A stretch of 5,625 nt of DNA, from the NCBI GenBank assembly GCA_018969565.1, contig JAGWYC010000134.1, forward strand, positions 1 to 5,625, in the 5' to 3' direction. Each line of letters begins with the position of its first letter. Position 1 is the stretch's first letter. The stretch is from Bacteroidota bacterium (GTDB lineage Bacteria > Bacteroidota > Bacteroidia > NS11-12g > UBA955). The translations under genes and the position numbers were made by a program. Of this stretch, positions 1-5,625 are shown one piece after another. The notes below the pieces were generated by a model that saw nothing but the letters and a program-made list of their open reading frames with translations, was not told the DNA's origin and did no database searches.

Positions 1-1
1 G

Positions 2-967
2 CGCAGCCACCGCTGCATCTTCGTCATCAATGAATTGCCTGACCTGCAGCCCCGTATTCAGGTGGCCCTGTTCAACATCCTGCAGGAAGGTGATGTGCAG
101 ATTCGCGGGTTTAAACTTCGCCTGCCCCTGGATTTACAGTTTGTGTTTACCGCCAACCCGGAAGACTATACTAATCGGGGCAGCATCGTCACGCCCCTGA
201 AAGACCGCATCGGCAGCCAGATCCTCACCCATTACCCCAAGGATATTCAAACCTCCATAGCCATCACCGCGCAGGAGGCAAAACTGTCTGAGGCACAGCG
301 CAGCGCGGTGGATATTCCTGACCTGATGCGCCTGCTCATGGAACAAATCGCTTTTCAGGCGCGGAAGAGCGAGTTCGTAGATCAGAAAAGCGGGGTGTCG
401 GCGCGACTCAGCATCTCGGTATTCGAACAGGTGGTCAGCGCCGCCGAGCGCAGGATGATCCTGAGCGGCGACAAGCACACCGTGTTGCGTGTAGCCGACC
501 TCTATGCCGCCGTTCCTGCCATCAACGGCAAGATTGAAATGGTGTATGAAGGCGAGCTGGAAGGACCTTATCACGTGGCGCTGAACCTGATCATTCAGAG
601 CATCCGCGAAACCTTCACCGCTTATTGTCCGGTGGAAGGAAAGGCACGGCAGAACGACAAGAAGCCGCTGGATCCGTATCGTGAAGTGACCCGCTGGTTC
701 GGCGAAGGCGCCTTGCTGGACTTGTCGCTGGACATGAGCGATGCCGAATACCGCAAGGAGCTGGAGAAAGTGCCCGGGCTCTATGATCTGGCCCTGAAGT
801 ACTTCCCCAACCTGTCAGATGCCGCCCACCACTACACGGCCATGGAGCTGATTCTGCACGGACTGGCGGCCATTTCCAAACTGAGTAAAACCTACCACGA
901 CGGCAGCATGCAGTTTGCCGACCTGTTTGGCAGCATATTGCCCGGCAGCGATGAGGAACGTGGCTGA
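2..967 (+). CDS. MoxR/magnesium-chelatase-I-like AAA+ ATPase, C-terminal part (5' end outside window)
   Basis: The reading frame is open from base 2 to the TGA at 965-967, giving 321 visible residues. The TTG at 35 is in frame but is not the true start, because conserved family sequence continues upstream of it. Visible residues 5-11 (CIFVINE) are the Walker B strand, followed by LPDLQPRIQ. FVFTAN (visible residues 47-52) is the sensor-1 strand ending in Asn52. TPLKDRI carries a probable arginine finger (Arg69), and SGVSARLSI carries a sensor-2 Arg (Arg135). The rest is a helical C-terminal region without a recognisable enzymatic motif. Walker A must lie upstream of the window. Family members are ATP-driven remodelling or chaperone proteins of the cytoplasm, often working with a von Willebrand factor A (VWA) domain partner. 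No VWA gene follows here. The Walker B Asp is Asn (NE instead of DE), which I believe is normal for this subfamily. Family assignment is strong; the cellular substrate is unknown. Confidence 0.9.
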   Translation, partial: RSHRCIFVINELPDLQPRIQVALFNILQEGDVQIRGFKLRLPLDLQFVFTANPEDYTNRGSIVTPLKDRIGSQILTHYPKDIQTSIAITAQEAKLSEAQRSAVDIPDLMRLLMEQIAFQARKSEFVDQKSGVSARLSISVFEQVVSAAERRMILSGDKHTVLRVADLYAAVPAINGKIEMVYEGELEGPYHVALNLIIQSIRETFTAYCPVEGKARQNDKKPLDPYREVTRWFGEGALLDLSLDMSDAEYRKELEKVPGLYDLALKYFPNLSDAAHHYTAMELILHGLAAISKLSKTYHDGSMQFADLFGSILPGSDEERG

Positions 968-982
968 TACGAGGATTGGAAC

Positions 983-990
983 TATTTTTG
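983..990 (+). promoter_or_regulatory. Candidate Bacteroidota -7 promoter element (TATTTTTG)
   Basis: TATTTTTG matches the Bacteroidota -7 consensus TAnnTTTG exactly and sits in the 36-base gap between the AAA+ ATPase and the DUF4197 gene. I see no TTTG-like -33 element about 19 bases upstream. Transcription from here would begin only a few bases before the ATG at 1004, giving a very short leader. A T-rich octamer can arise by chance, so this is a weak call. The alternative is read-through from the ATPase gene. Confidence 0.22.
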
Positions 991-1003
991 TTTTAACGGG
1001 ATT

Positions 1004-1717
1004 ATGAAAACCAGAATCCTTTCCATCGCCCTTTTATTCAGCCTTCCGGCTTGCGACGTCCTGCAGCATGCGGTAAAAATGAGCGAGCAGCTGAACCCCA
1101 TTCCTACGGAGTCTGAAGTGGTGGCGGGGCTGAAAGAAGCGTTACGCAACGGAACCGGCAGCGGTGCCGATTTGCTGTCGAAGCCGGGTGCCTTCTTTAA
1201 CAATAACCTGATCAAAATCCTGTTTCCGCCTGAAGTGGCCAATGTAGAGCAGAAACTGCGGGCCATCGGACTGGGTTCTGAAGTGGACCGTGCGGTGAGG
1301 GCACTGAATGATGGCGCAGAAAAAGCCATGTTGCAGGCCAAGCCCATCTTCGTCAATGCCATCAGCAATATGAGTTTCAATGATGCTATGGGAATCCTGA
1401 AAGGCGGTCAGGGCGCGGCCACCAATTACCTCAGAAACACTACCGGATCGGCCCTCCGTGCAGCCTTCAAACCAACCATCACCGAAGCACTGAACAGTGT
1501 GGGCGCTACCCGCTACTGGAGTGACCTGTTTACCGCCTACAACAAAATCCCGCTGGTAAAACCGGTAACAACTGATCTGGAAAGCTATGTCACCGAAAAG
1601 GCAACGGTGGCCCTGTTTTCGGAAATCGAAAAAGAAGAAAATGCCATCCGTTCCAACCCCGCCAAGCGCGGTACTGAACTGCTGAAAAAAGTATTTAACT
1701 ACGCAGACATGCAGTAG
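1004..1717 (+). CDS. DUF4197-family lipoprotein, function unknown
   Basis: This encodes 237 residues from ATG 1004 to TAG 1715-1717. The N-terminus has a short basic segment (MKTR), a hydrophobic stretch (residues 5-14) and a lipobox LPAC with Cys17, so the product should be exported and lipid-anchored in the inner or outer membrane. Residues about 36-236 look like the DUF4197 domain: SEVVAGLKEALRNG near the start, then LLSKPGAFFNNN and PPEVANVEQKLRAIGLG, a central FVNAISNMSFNDAMGIL, AAFKPTITEALNSVGATRYW, IPLVKPVTTDLESYVTEKA and a C-terminal KRGTELLKKVF. The length is usual for the family. The protein appears largely helical and I see no catalytic motif. The start is fixed by the signal peptide; the only purine-rich stretch before it is a weak ACGGG. 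It lies 36 bases after the ATPase, so cotranscription is possible, but a functional link is not shown. The family has no established role that I know of. Confidence 0.88.
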   Translation: MKTRILSIALLFSLPACDVLQHAVKMSEQLNPIPTESEVVAGLKEALRNGTGSGADLLSKPGAFFNNNLIKILFPPEVANVEQKLRAIGLGSEVDRAVRALNDGAEKAMLQAKPIFVNAISNMSFNDAMGILKGGQGAATNYLRNTTGSALRAAFKPTITEALNSVGATRYWSDLFTAYNKIPLVKPVTTDLESYVTEKATVALFSEIEKEENAIRSNPAKRGTELLKKVFNYADMQ

Positions 1718-1772
1718 TTTTTCAGCGCATGGCGTTTGCGTATTTAATGTCTGTTTAAGGCATTGAACGAAT

Positions 1773-1788
1773 AAACCGAAGTCGGTTT
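1773..1788. promoter_or_regulatory. Inverted repeat upstream of the TonB receptor (possible operator or leader hairpin)
   Basis: AAACCGA and TCGGTTT are perfect 7-base inverted arms separated by AG, ending 36 bases before the receptor start codon. As DNA it resembles a dimeric-regulator operator. As RNA it could form a 6-bp stem with an AAGU loop. No T-run follows, so it is not a normal intrinsic terminator for the DUF4197 gene. The right arm overlaps TCGGTTTG (1782-1789), one mismatch from the Bacteroidota -7 consensus TAnnTTTG, with ATTG (1762-1765) 16 bases upstream as a poor -33 element. If both signals are real, a bound regulator would block the promoter. The rest of the gap (1718-1824) shows nothing else convincing. 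Confidence 0.35.
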
Positions 1789-1824
1789 GCACGTGGGTGT
1801 TCTATTCCCTTATTTTACCTGTTC

Positions 1825-4467
1825 ATGCGGTTTATGCTGCCTGCGGTATTGTGTGTCTGCCTGTTCCGGGCGGCCGTTCTGTGCGGGCAGGATACAGATC
1901 CTTTGCAGCAGCGTTACAGCATCCGGATGGAACAGCAGCCGCTGGAGCAAATCCTGAGGACGCTGGAAACCCAAACCGGTCTGAGTTTCCACTACGAGGC
2001 CTCGCTGCTGCAAACGGAACGATTATTCAGCTTGAACATGCAGCGCCGGCGGCTGGATGATGCCCTGAAGGAATTGCTGTGGGAAGCGGGTCTGGGTTAT
2101 AGCCGGGAAGCGCCCCGGCAACTGGTGTTACATCCGCTGAAGGCAGCGGCGAAAATCGGAAAGGAATACCGCATCAGCGGCACCATCACTGATTCCGCAG
2201 GTGGTGAGAAAATTTCCGGTGCGCTGATTGCCGTGGAAGGCGGGAACCGGATGTGCTTCAGCAATGAACACGGATACTTCAGCCTGCTGCTGCCTGACGG
2301 AACCTCCAGGCTGAGCATCAGCTACCCCGGCTACCGAACGCAGCGCGACACCCTGCGCGGTGGCCGTGATTATGTGCGGGGCTATCGCTTACAGGATCTT
2401 CCTGCCATGGATAAGCTGACCATCTTTGCGCCGGAACAGGCAGACCTGCGCCCCATACGCAGCGGACAGTCGGATCAGATTAGCATCAACAGAAGTAAAA
2501 CCCAGCGACTGCCTTTTCTATTAGGCGAGCCGGATGTGTTTAAAGCATTTATGTGGTATCCGGGGGCATACGGTGGCGGCGAGGCCATGTTTGGGCTTCA
2601 TGTGCGCGGCGGAAGCCCCGACCAGAACCTGGTGCTGCTGGATGGTGTTCCTGTTTTTAATGCTTTTCACCTGTTCGGAGTATTTGGCATTTTCAATAAT
2701 GACATCGTCAACAGCGCAGTATTGCACAAGGGCAGCTTCAGCGCAGCACAGGGCGGACGGCTGAGCAGCATGGTGGATGTGCGCACCCTGGAGGGGAATG
2801 CTTCGCGGATCAAAGGCTCTGTGTCGCTGGGCGTATTGGGTTCCAGAATGATGCTGGATATTCCGCTGCGCAAGAACAGCACGAGTTTGTTGGTGTCCGC
2901 CCGCCGCAGCTATCTCGACTTCATGGCCGATGTTTTTGGACGGCTCAGCGGCGCCACCGACACACTGGGAAATAACGGTTACTACTTCTATGATGCCAAC
3001 CTGAAGCTCACCCACCGCTTTTCAAAACGCAGCCGCGTACAGGCGATGGGGTATTTCGGGGAAGATCGATTGTATTACGTGGATTACAGTCGCTATGGCA
3101 GCGACAGCCTGATTAACCGGGAGCGGCGCAACCAACAGAGCAGTTGGGGCAACAGGCTCGGGTCGCTGCAATGGAATTACCACAGCGCTTCAGGCATTCA
3201 GTTGGAGGCTGTGGCCTTCTATACCTCCTACGCATATTCATTTCTGCAGGGCTTCACCATGAACAGTGAAAACCTGAAGTTGAATACACGCATCAACCAG
3301 ACCACAGAGTATCGCTTTTTATCGGGCATTGAACAAAGCGGATTCAGGGCTCAGGCCGGATTGCCCCTGCGGCCATCCCTGAACCTGAAAACCGGCTTCC
3401 AGGCATCACGCCTCTACCTGCAACCCGGCTTGCGCATTTATTCCAATCAACTCAATCAGGCATACAGCAGTACCCGGGAAGGAGATCAGGCGCGCAGCGC
3501 CACAGAATTGTTCGGCTTTTATGAATTGCACTGGCAACCGGATAAGAAGCTGCTGGTGCAGGCAGGTGTGCATCATTCAGGCTTTAAGGTGAAGGAAGGC
3601 TGGTATCTGAATCCACAGCCACGGGTGCAGGTGAAATGGAATCCGGTAAGGCCCCTCTGGGTGCGCTTTGGTTATTCCACCATGCAGCAGTTTTTTCACC
3701 TGCTCAGCAATCCGAGCCTCGGCTTACCTTCTGATTTATGGGTGCCCAGCACGGATTCCATCCGGCCGGAACAAGCCCGTCAATATTCCGCAGGCATGAC
3801 CCTGAACCTGAAACGTTTCCAGTTTTCCGCAGAAACCTTTCATAAGGAATACCGAAACCTGCTGGAATACAAAGAAGGCGCAGATTACCTCACCACCGGT
3901 ATCAACTGGGAACAGAACATCACCTCCGGTAAAGGACTGAGCTACGGCTACGAAGCCATGCTGGAAAAGGTGAGCGGGCGCACCCGGGGCTGGATTTCCT
4001 ATACCTGGTGCAAGGCTACCCGCAGTTTTGCAGAAATCAACGGCGGTAATCCATTTCCTTATCGCTACGACCGAAGGCATAACCTGGCCATCGTAATTAC
4101 CCATAGTTTCAAATCAGGCATACACGCTTCGGCAGTATGGACCTATAACAGCGGATTTGCCGTTACCCAGCCCATACAGCGCTACCCCTCGCCCATACCC
4201 GGAGAGCCTTTCCGGGAAGTGTATATCTACGGACCGCGCAATGGTTACCGCACACCTGACAACCACCGCCTGGACATCAACCTGAGCATCGAAAAAAAGA
4301 AGAAATACTATACCCGAACCTGGAACATCGGCCTGTTTAATGTATATAACCGGGTGAATCCATTTTACCTGCAGCTGGGATATGACGAACAGGGAAGAAG
4401 GCGTTTATATTCCGTGAGTTTCCTTCCCTTGCTGCCCAATATCAGTTGGAGGGCTACGTTGCATTGA
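1825..4467 (+). CDS. TonB-dependent outer-membrane receptor with STN and carboxypeptidase-regulatory-like domains
   Basis: This 880-residue protein would import, or sense, a ligand across the outer membrane using TonB/ExbBD energy. Residues 1-21 are a hydrophobic signal peptide, probably cut near LCG/QDTD. Residues about 28-104 resemble the STN domain (secretin/TonB short N-terminus), which in FecA-type receptors contacts an anti-sigma factor. Residues about 115-190 form a carboxypeptidase-regulatory-like beta-sandwich (YRISGTITD, GYFSLLLPDG, ISYPGY). Residues about 225-322 are the plug, with the hallmark HVRGGSPDQNLVLLDGVPVF and FGIFNNDIV. The remainder (about 330-880) is the barrel, rich in alternating aromatic strands. 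ATG 1825 is preferred because it gives a complete signal peptide; ATG 1834 is a possible alternative. No Shine-Dalgarno is visible. The stop lies one base before the DUF4249 gene, indicating an operon. No FecI/FecR-type regulator is encoded nearby. The C-terminus ends in TLH rather than the usual terminal aromatic residue. The ligand cannot be deduced from sequence. Confidence 0.95.
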   Translation: MRFMLPAVLCVCLFRAAVLCGQDTDPLQQRYSIRMEQQPLEQILRTLETQTGLSFHYEASLLQTERLFSLNMQRRRLDDALKELLWEAGLGYSREAPRQLVLHPLKAAAKIGKEYRISGTITDSAGGEKISGALIAVEGGNRMCFSNEHGYFSLLLPDGTSRLSISYPGYRTQRDTLRGGRDYVRGYRLQDLPAMDKLTIFAPEQADLRPIRSGQSDQISINRSKTQRLPFLLGEPDVFKAFMWYPGAYGGGEAMFGLHVRGGSPDQNLVLLDGVPVFNAFHLFGVFGIFNNDIVNSAVLHKGSFSAAQGGRLSSMVDVRTLEGNASRIKGSVSLGVLGSRMMLDIPLRKNSTSLLVSARRSYLDFMADVFGRLSGATDTLGNNGYYFYDANLKLTHRFSKRSRVQAMGYFGEDRLYYVDYSRYGSDSLINRERRNQQSSWGNRLGSLQWNYHSASGIQLEAVAFYTSYAYSFLQGFTMNSENLKLNTRINQTTEYRFLSGIEQSGFRAQAGLPLRPSLNLKTGFQASRLYLQPGLRIYSNQLNQAYSSTREGDQARSATELFGFYELHWQPDKKLLVQAGVHHSGFKVKEGWYLNPQPRVQVKWNPVRPLWVRFGYSTMQQFFHLLSNPSLGLPSDLWVPSTDSIRPEQARQYSAGMTLNLKRFQFSAETFHKEYRNLLEYKEGADYLTTGINWEQNITSGKGLSYGYEAMLEKVSGRTRGWISYTWCKATRSFAEINGGNPFPYRYDRRHNLAIVITHSFKSGIHASAVWTYNSGFAVTQPIQRYPSPIPGEPFREVYIYGPRNGYRTPDNHRLDINLSIEKKKKYYTRTWNIGLFNVYNRVNPFYLQLGYDEQGRRRLYSVSFLPLLPNISWRATLH

Positions 4468-4468
4468 C

Positions 4469-5386
4469 ATGAAGACTACTATGATGCAACAAGGATTAGC
4501 CCTGCTGCTGTCCTGTTTTTGTTTCCAGGCTTGCACCAAAGTGGTGGATATAGATCCGGGTCAGGGCGTGCGCCCGGCGCCGGTATTTTATGCGTTCATC
4601 GCACCGGATTCTCCCATGTTGTTTTATTGCTGGAAGACCCAGGCAATCACCGATCCAGAACCTTTGCTTCCTATTGCCAACGTGGATATTCGCTGGTATC
4701 GCAACGGGAATTTACTGGGGAATGCGCAATATCAGGCGGCAGGAAGATATACATCCTCTGCTCCGGCGCCGGCGGCTGGGGAACGTATTTCGCTGCTGGT
4801 GAATCATCCGGAACTTTCCTGGCAGCTTCCTGTGCAGGTTCCGGGTAAGGTGAAGATGCAAAATCCGGATACGGCAAGCATCCTCTTGCCGCCGGGAGGG
4901 CGTTACTTCAGCATTAGTTTTAACCTGAGCGATACTGCAGCTACGGAGGATTATTACCGGCTTTATCTGTTGCATGCACAATACCGATATGTGGTTAACG
5001 GGGGCCAAAGAGATTCGGTCCTGACCACCATCAAGGAAGAAATCAGCGGCAGCGAGAATGCCTTTATCTACAATGCGGTAAACCGCCTGAATAAAACAGA
5101 AATCCTGTTCACGGATGAGGCCCTGAACGGACTGAATAAGCGCCTGCGTTTCGGCACGTTTAATATTCCCAGGACGGGTTACAACGGCAACTACCGCACC
5201 TTGCGCATGACGGTGGTTCTGGAGCGTGTAAATCAGTCTTTATATCGCTATTACAACGACCGTGCCCTGCACTTATCGTTGCTGGGCAGCCCGGTAGGGC
5301 AGGGGGGTGGTATTTTTTCCAATGTTCCCGGTGGATATGGGGTGGTTGGCGCCTATACGGCGGATGTGTTTCATATACTATTCTGA
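4469..5386 (+). CDS. DUF4249-family lipoprotein, partner of the TonB-dependent receptor
   Basis: This encodes 305 residues from ATG 4469 to TGA 5384-5386. Residues 1-21 are a lipoprotein signal peptide with lipobox FQAC and acylated Cys22, followed by TKVVDID, the usual DUF4249 opening. The N-terminal part (about 39-110) looks like a beta-sandwich segment: an opening strand, then NVDIRWYRNG, GRYTS and ERISLLV. Later family-like features are FTDEALNG (214-221), SLYRYY (257-262) and the C-terminal FSNVPGGYGVVGAY (283-296). The length is within the family's usual range. The gene starts one base after the receptor stop (TGA C ATG), so translation is probably coupled. GGAGGG at 4448-4453 is 15 bases from the ATG, too far for a standard ribosome binding site. 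DUF4249 genes commonly follow TonB receptors in Bacteroidota. By analogy with SusD it may be a surface-exposed ligand-binding or gating subunit, but this is inference and there is no sequence similarity to SusD that I can see. Confidence 0.9.
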   Translation: MKTTMMQQGLALLLSCFCFQACTKVVDIDPGQGVRPAPVFYAFIAPDSPMLFYCWKTQAITDPEPLLPIANVDIRWYRNGNLLGNAQYQAAGRYTSSAPAPAAGERISLLVNHPELSWQLPVQVPGKVKMQNPDTASILLPPGGRYFSISFNLSDTAATEDYYRLYLLHAQYRYVVNGGQRDSVLTTIKEEISGSENAFIYNAVNRLNKTEILFTDEALNGLNKRLRFGTFNIPRTGYNGNYRTLRMTVVLERVNQSLYRYYNDRALHLSLLGSPVGQGGGIFSNVPGGYGVVGAYTADVFHILF

Positions 5387-5484
5387 ATGTGAGTTTAATC
5401 ACTGCTGTCCAAAACTTTGAATATTGAACTATTAGTGTGCTGATTATCAAGGGTTTAGCAGACCGATTTTAGCCATTTTGTTTT

Positions 5485-5502
5485 GTGACCGGGCCGGGTC
5501 AC
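5485..5502. repeat. Perfect inverted repeat GTGACC-GGGCCG-GGTCAC
   Basis: Arms of 6 bases (5485-5490 and 5497-5502) enclose a GC-rich 6-base spacer. The + strand has a T-rich run before the hairpin (5477-5484) and none after it. The - strand transcript would run from the hairpin into A-rich sequence. It therefore does not fit an intrinsic terminator in either direction. It may mark the left edge of the GC-rich intergenic block, in the manner of REP-like elements, but this is only inference. Confidence 0.5.
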
Positions 5503-5534
5503 TGAGTAGGCGAAACGCAGTGGAGCCGTATCAG

Positions 5535-5589
5535 CTTGCCCCGACTGTAGCGAAGCGTTGGGGAAGTGAAGCGAGCGTTGGGGAAGTGA
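5535..5589. repeat. Hairpin with duplicated 3' arm (direct repeat of 16 bases, 20-base period)
   Basis: AGCGTTGGGGAAGTGA occurs exactly at 5554-5569 and again at 5574-5589. The left arm CTTGCCCCGAC (5535-5545) can pair with GTTGGGGAAG of the first copy (5557-5566), giving ten pairs with one G-U and one bulged G. The loop of this stem contains GCGAAGC (5550-5556), a sequence known in oligonucleotide studies to form an unusually stable mini-hairpin in single-stranded DNA. The second repeat copy offers the same pairing at 5577-5586, so the two structures exclude each other. No T-run follows, which argues against a simple terminator. It may be an intergenic repeat element of the REP type or the product of replication slippage. 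Confidence 0.5.
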
Positions 5590-5625
5590 TATTGATAATA
5601 AATTATTACGTCCGGTGCATTTCCC

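Larger units (their letters stand above)
5387..5625. other. Non-coding right end of the window
   Basis: I see no convincing gene in these 239 bases on either strand. Bases 5387-5484 are AT-rich and show no strong terminator after the DUF4249 gene. Bases 5485-5589 are a GC-richer block carrying two hairpin elements and a direct repeat, listed separately. Bases 5590-5610 are AT-rich and contain a perfect inverted repeat TAATAA-A-TTATTA (5596-5608). That repeat may be part of a promoter region for a gene beyond the window or simply low-complexity sequence. Confidence 0.5.

Noticed and set aside
134..574. Antisense open frame opposite the AAA+ ATPase
   Set aside because: It lies wholly over conserved ATPase motifs (sensor 1, arginine finger and sensor 2) and its product has no recognisable features.
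1726..1740. CGCA/TGCG inverted pair after the DUF4197 stop as a terminator
   Set aside because: A four-base stem with a seven-base loop and no clean T-run is expected by chance.
1142..1792. Long antisense open frame (216 codons) opposite the DUF4197 gene
   Set aside because: The + strand frame has a lipobox and recognisable domain motifs, while the antisense translation is low-complexity and rich in His, Gln, Cys and Phe with no family resemblance. It is a shadow of a GC-rich gene.
1797..2060. Short + strand frame overlapping the start of the receptor gene
   Set aside because: It begins at a GTG in another frame and has an Ala/Gly/Pro-rich composition typical of a frame shadow. The receptor frame has a signal peptide and an STN domain across the same bases.
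2521..3015. Antisense open frame opposite the receptor plug region
   Set aside because: It is the complement of the most conserved receptor segment, so the + strand frame is the coding one.
4448..4453. GGAGGG as a ribosome binding site for the DUF4249 gene
   Set aside because: The spacing to the ATG at 4469 is 15 bases, longer than usual, and the sequence also encodes the receptor's last strand. Translational coupling through the adjacent stop and start is more likely.
4574..4772. The 10-base palindrome CCGGCGCCGG occurs twice in the DUF4249 gene (4574-4583 and 4763-4772)
   Set aside because: Both copies are in the same frame and encode Pro-Ala-Pro with GC-rich codons, so codon use explains them without a regulatory role.
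5389..5402. Possible terminator hairpin (GTGA/TCAC) just after the DUF4249 stop
   Set aside because: The stem has only four pairs and no T-run follows, so it is below what I would call a terminator.

Overview
The window looks like a chromosomal segment from a member of the Bacteroidota, of moderately high GC. The main evidence is an outer-membrane TonB-dependent receptor of Bacteroidota architecture (STN domain, carboxypeptidase-regulatory-like domain, plug, barrel) followed one base later by a DUF4249-type lipoprotein, a pairing typical of this phylum. The start codons also lack convincing Shine-Dalgarno sequences at normal spacing, as is common there. I cannot name a genus. All four protein genes are on the + strand.

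Layout. (1) Bases 2-967 hold the C-terminal 321 residues of a MoxR/magnesium-chelatase-I-like AAA+ ATPase; its Walker A half lies before the window. (2) After a 36-base gap, 1004-1717 encodes a DUF4197-family lipoprotein of unknown function. (3) A 107-base gap (1718-1824) contains a 16-base near-palindrome that could be an operator or a leader hairpin. (4) Bases 1825-4467 encode the 880-residue TonB-dependent receptor. (5) Bases 4469-5386 encode its probable partner, a 305-residue DUF4249 lipoprotein. (6) The last 239 bases (5387-5625) show no convincing gene. They hold a GC-rich block with two hairpin-forming elements and a 16-base direct repeat that duplicates one hairpin arm.

How the genes work together. 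The receptor and the DUF4249 lipoprotein almost certainly form one transcriptional and functional unit for TonB-powered import (or sensing) of an unidentified ligand at the outer membrane. The layout resembles SusC/SusD but has a different lipoprotein. The receptor's STN domain suggests signalling to an anti-sigma factor, yet none is encoded here. The AAA+ ATPase and the DUF4197 lipoprotein are same-strand neighbours with no evident functional link to the transport pair. Nothing here is clearly a new system. The least explained items are the TonB receptor/DUF4249 pair's ligand and the duplicated-arm hairpin block near the right end.
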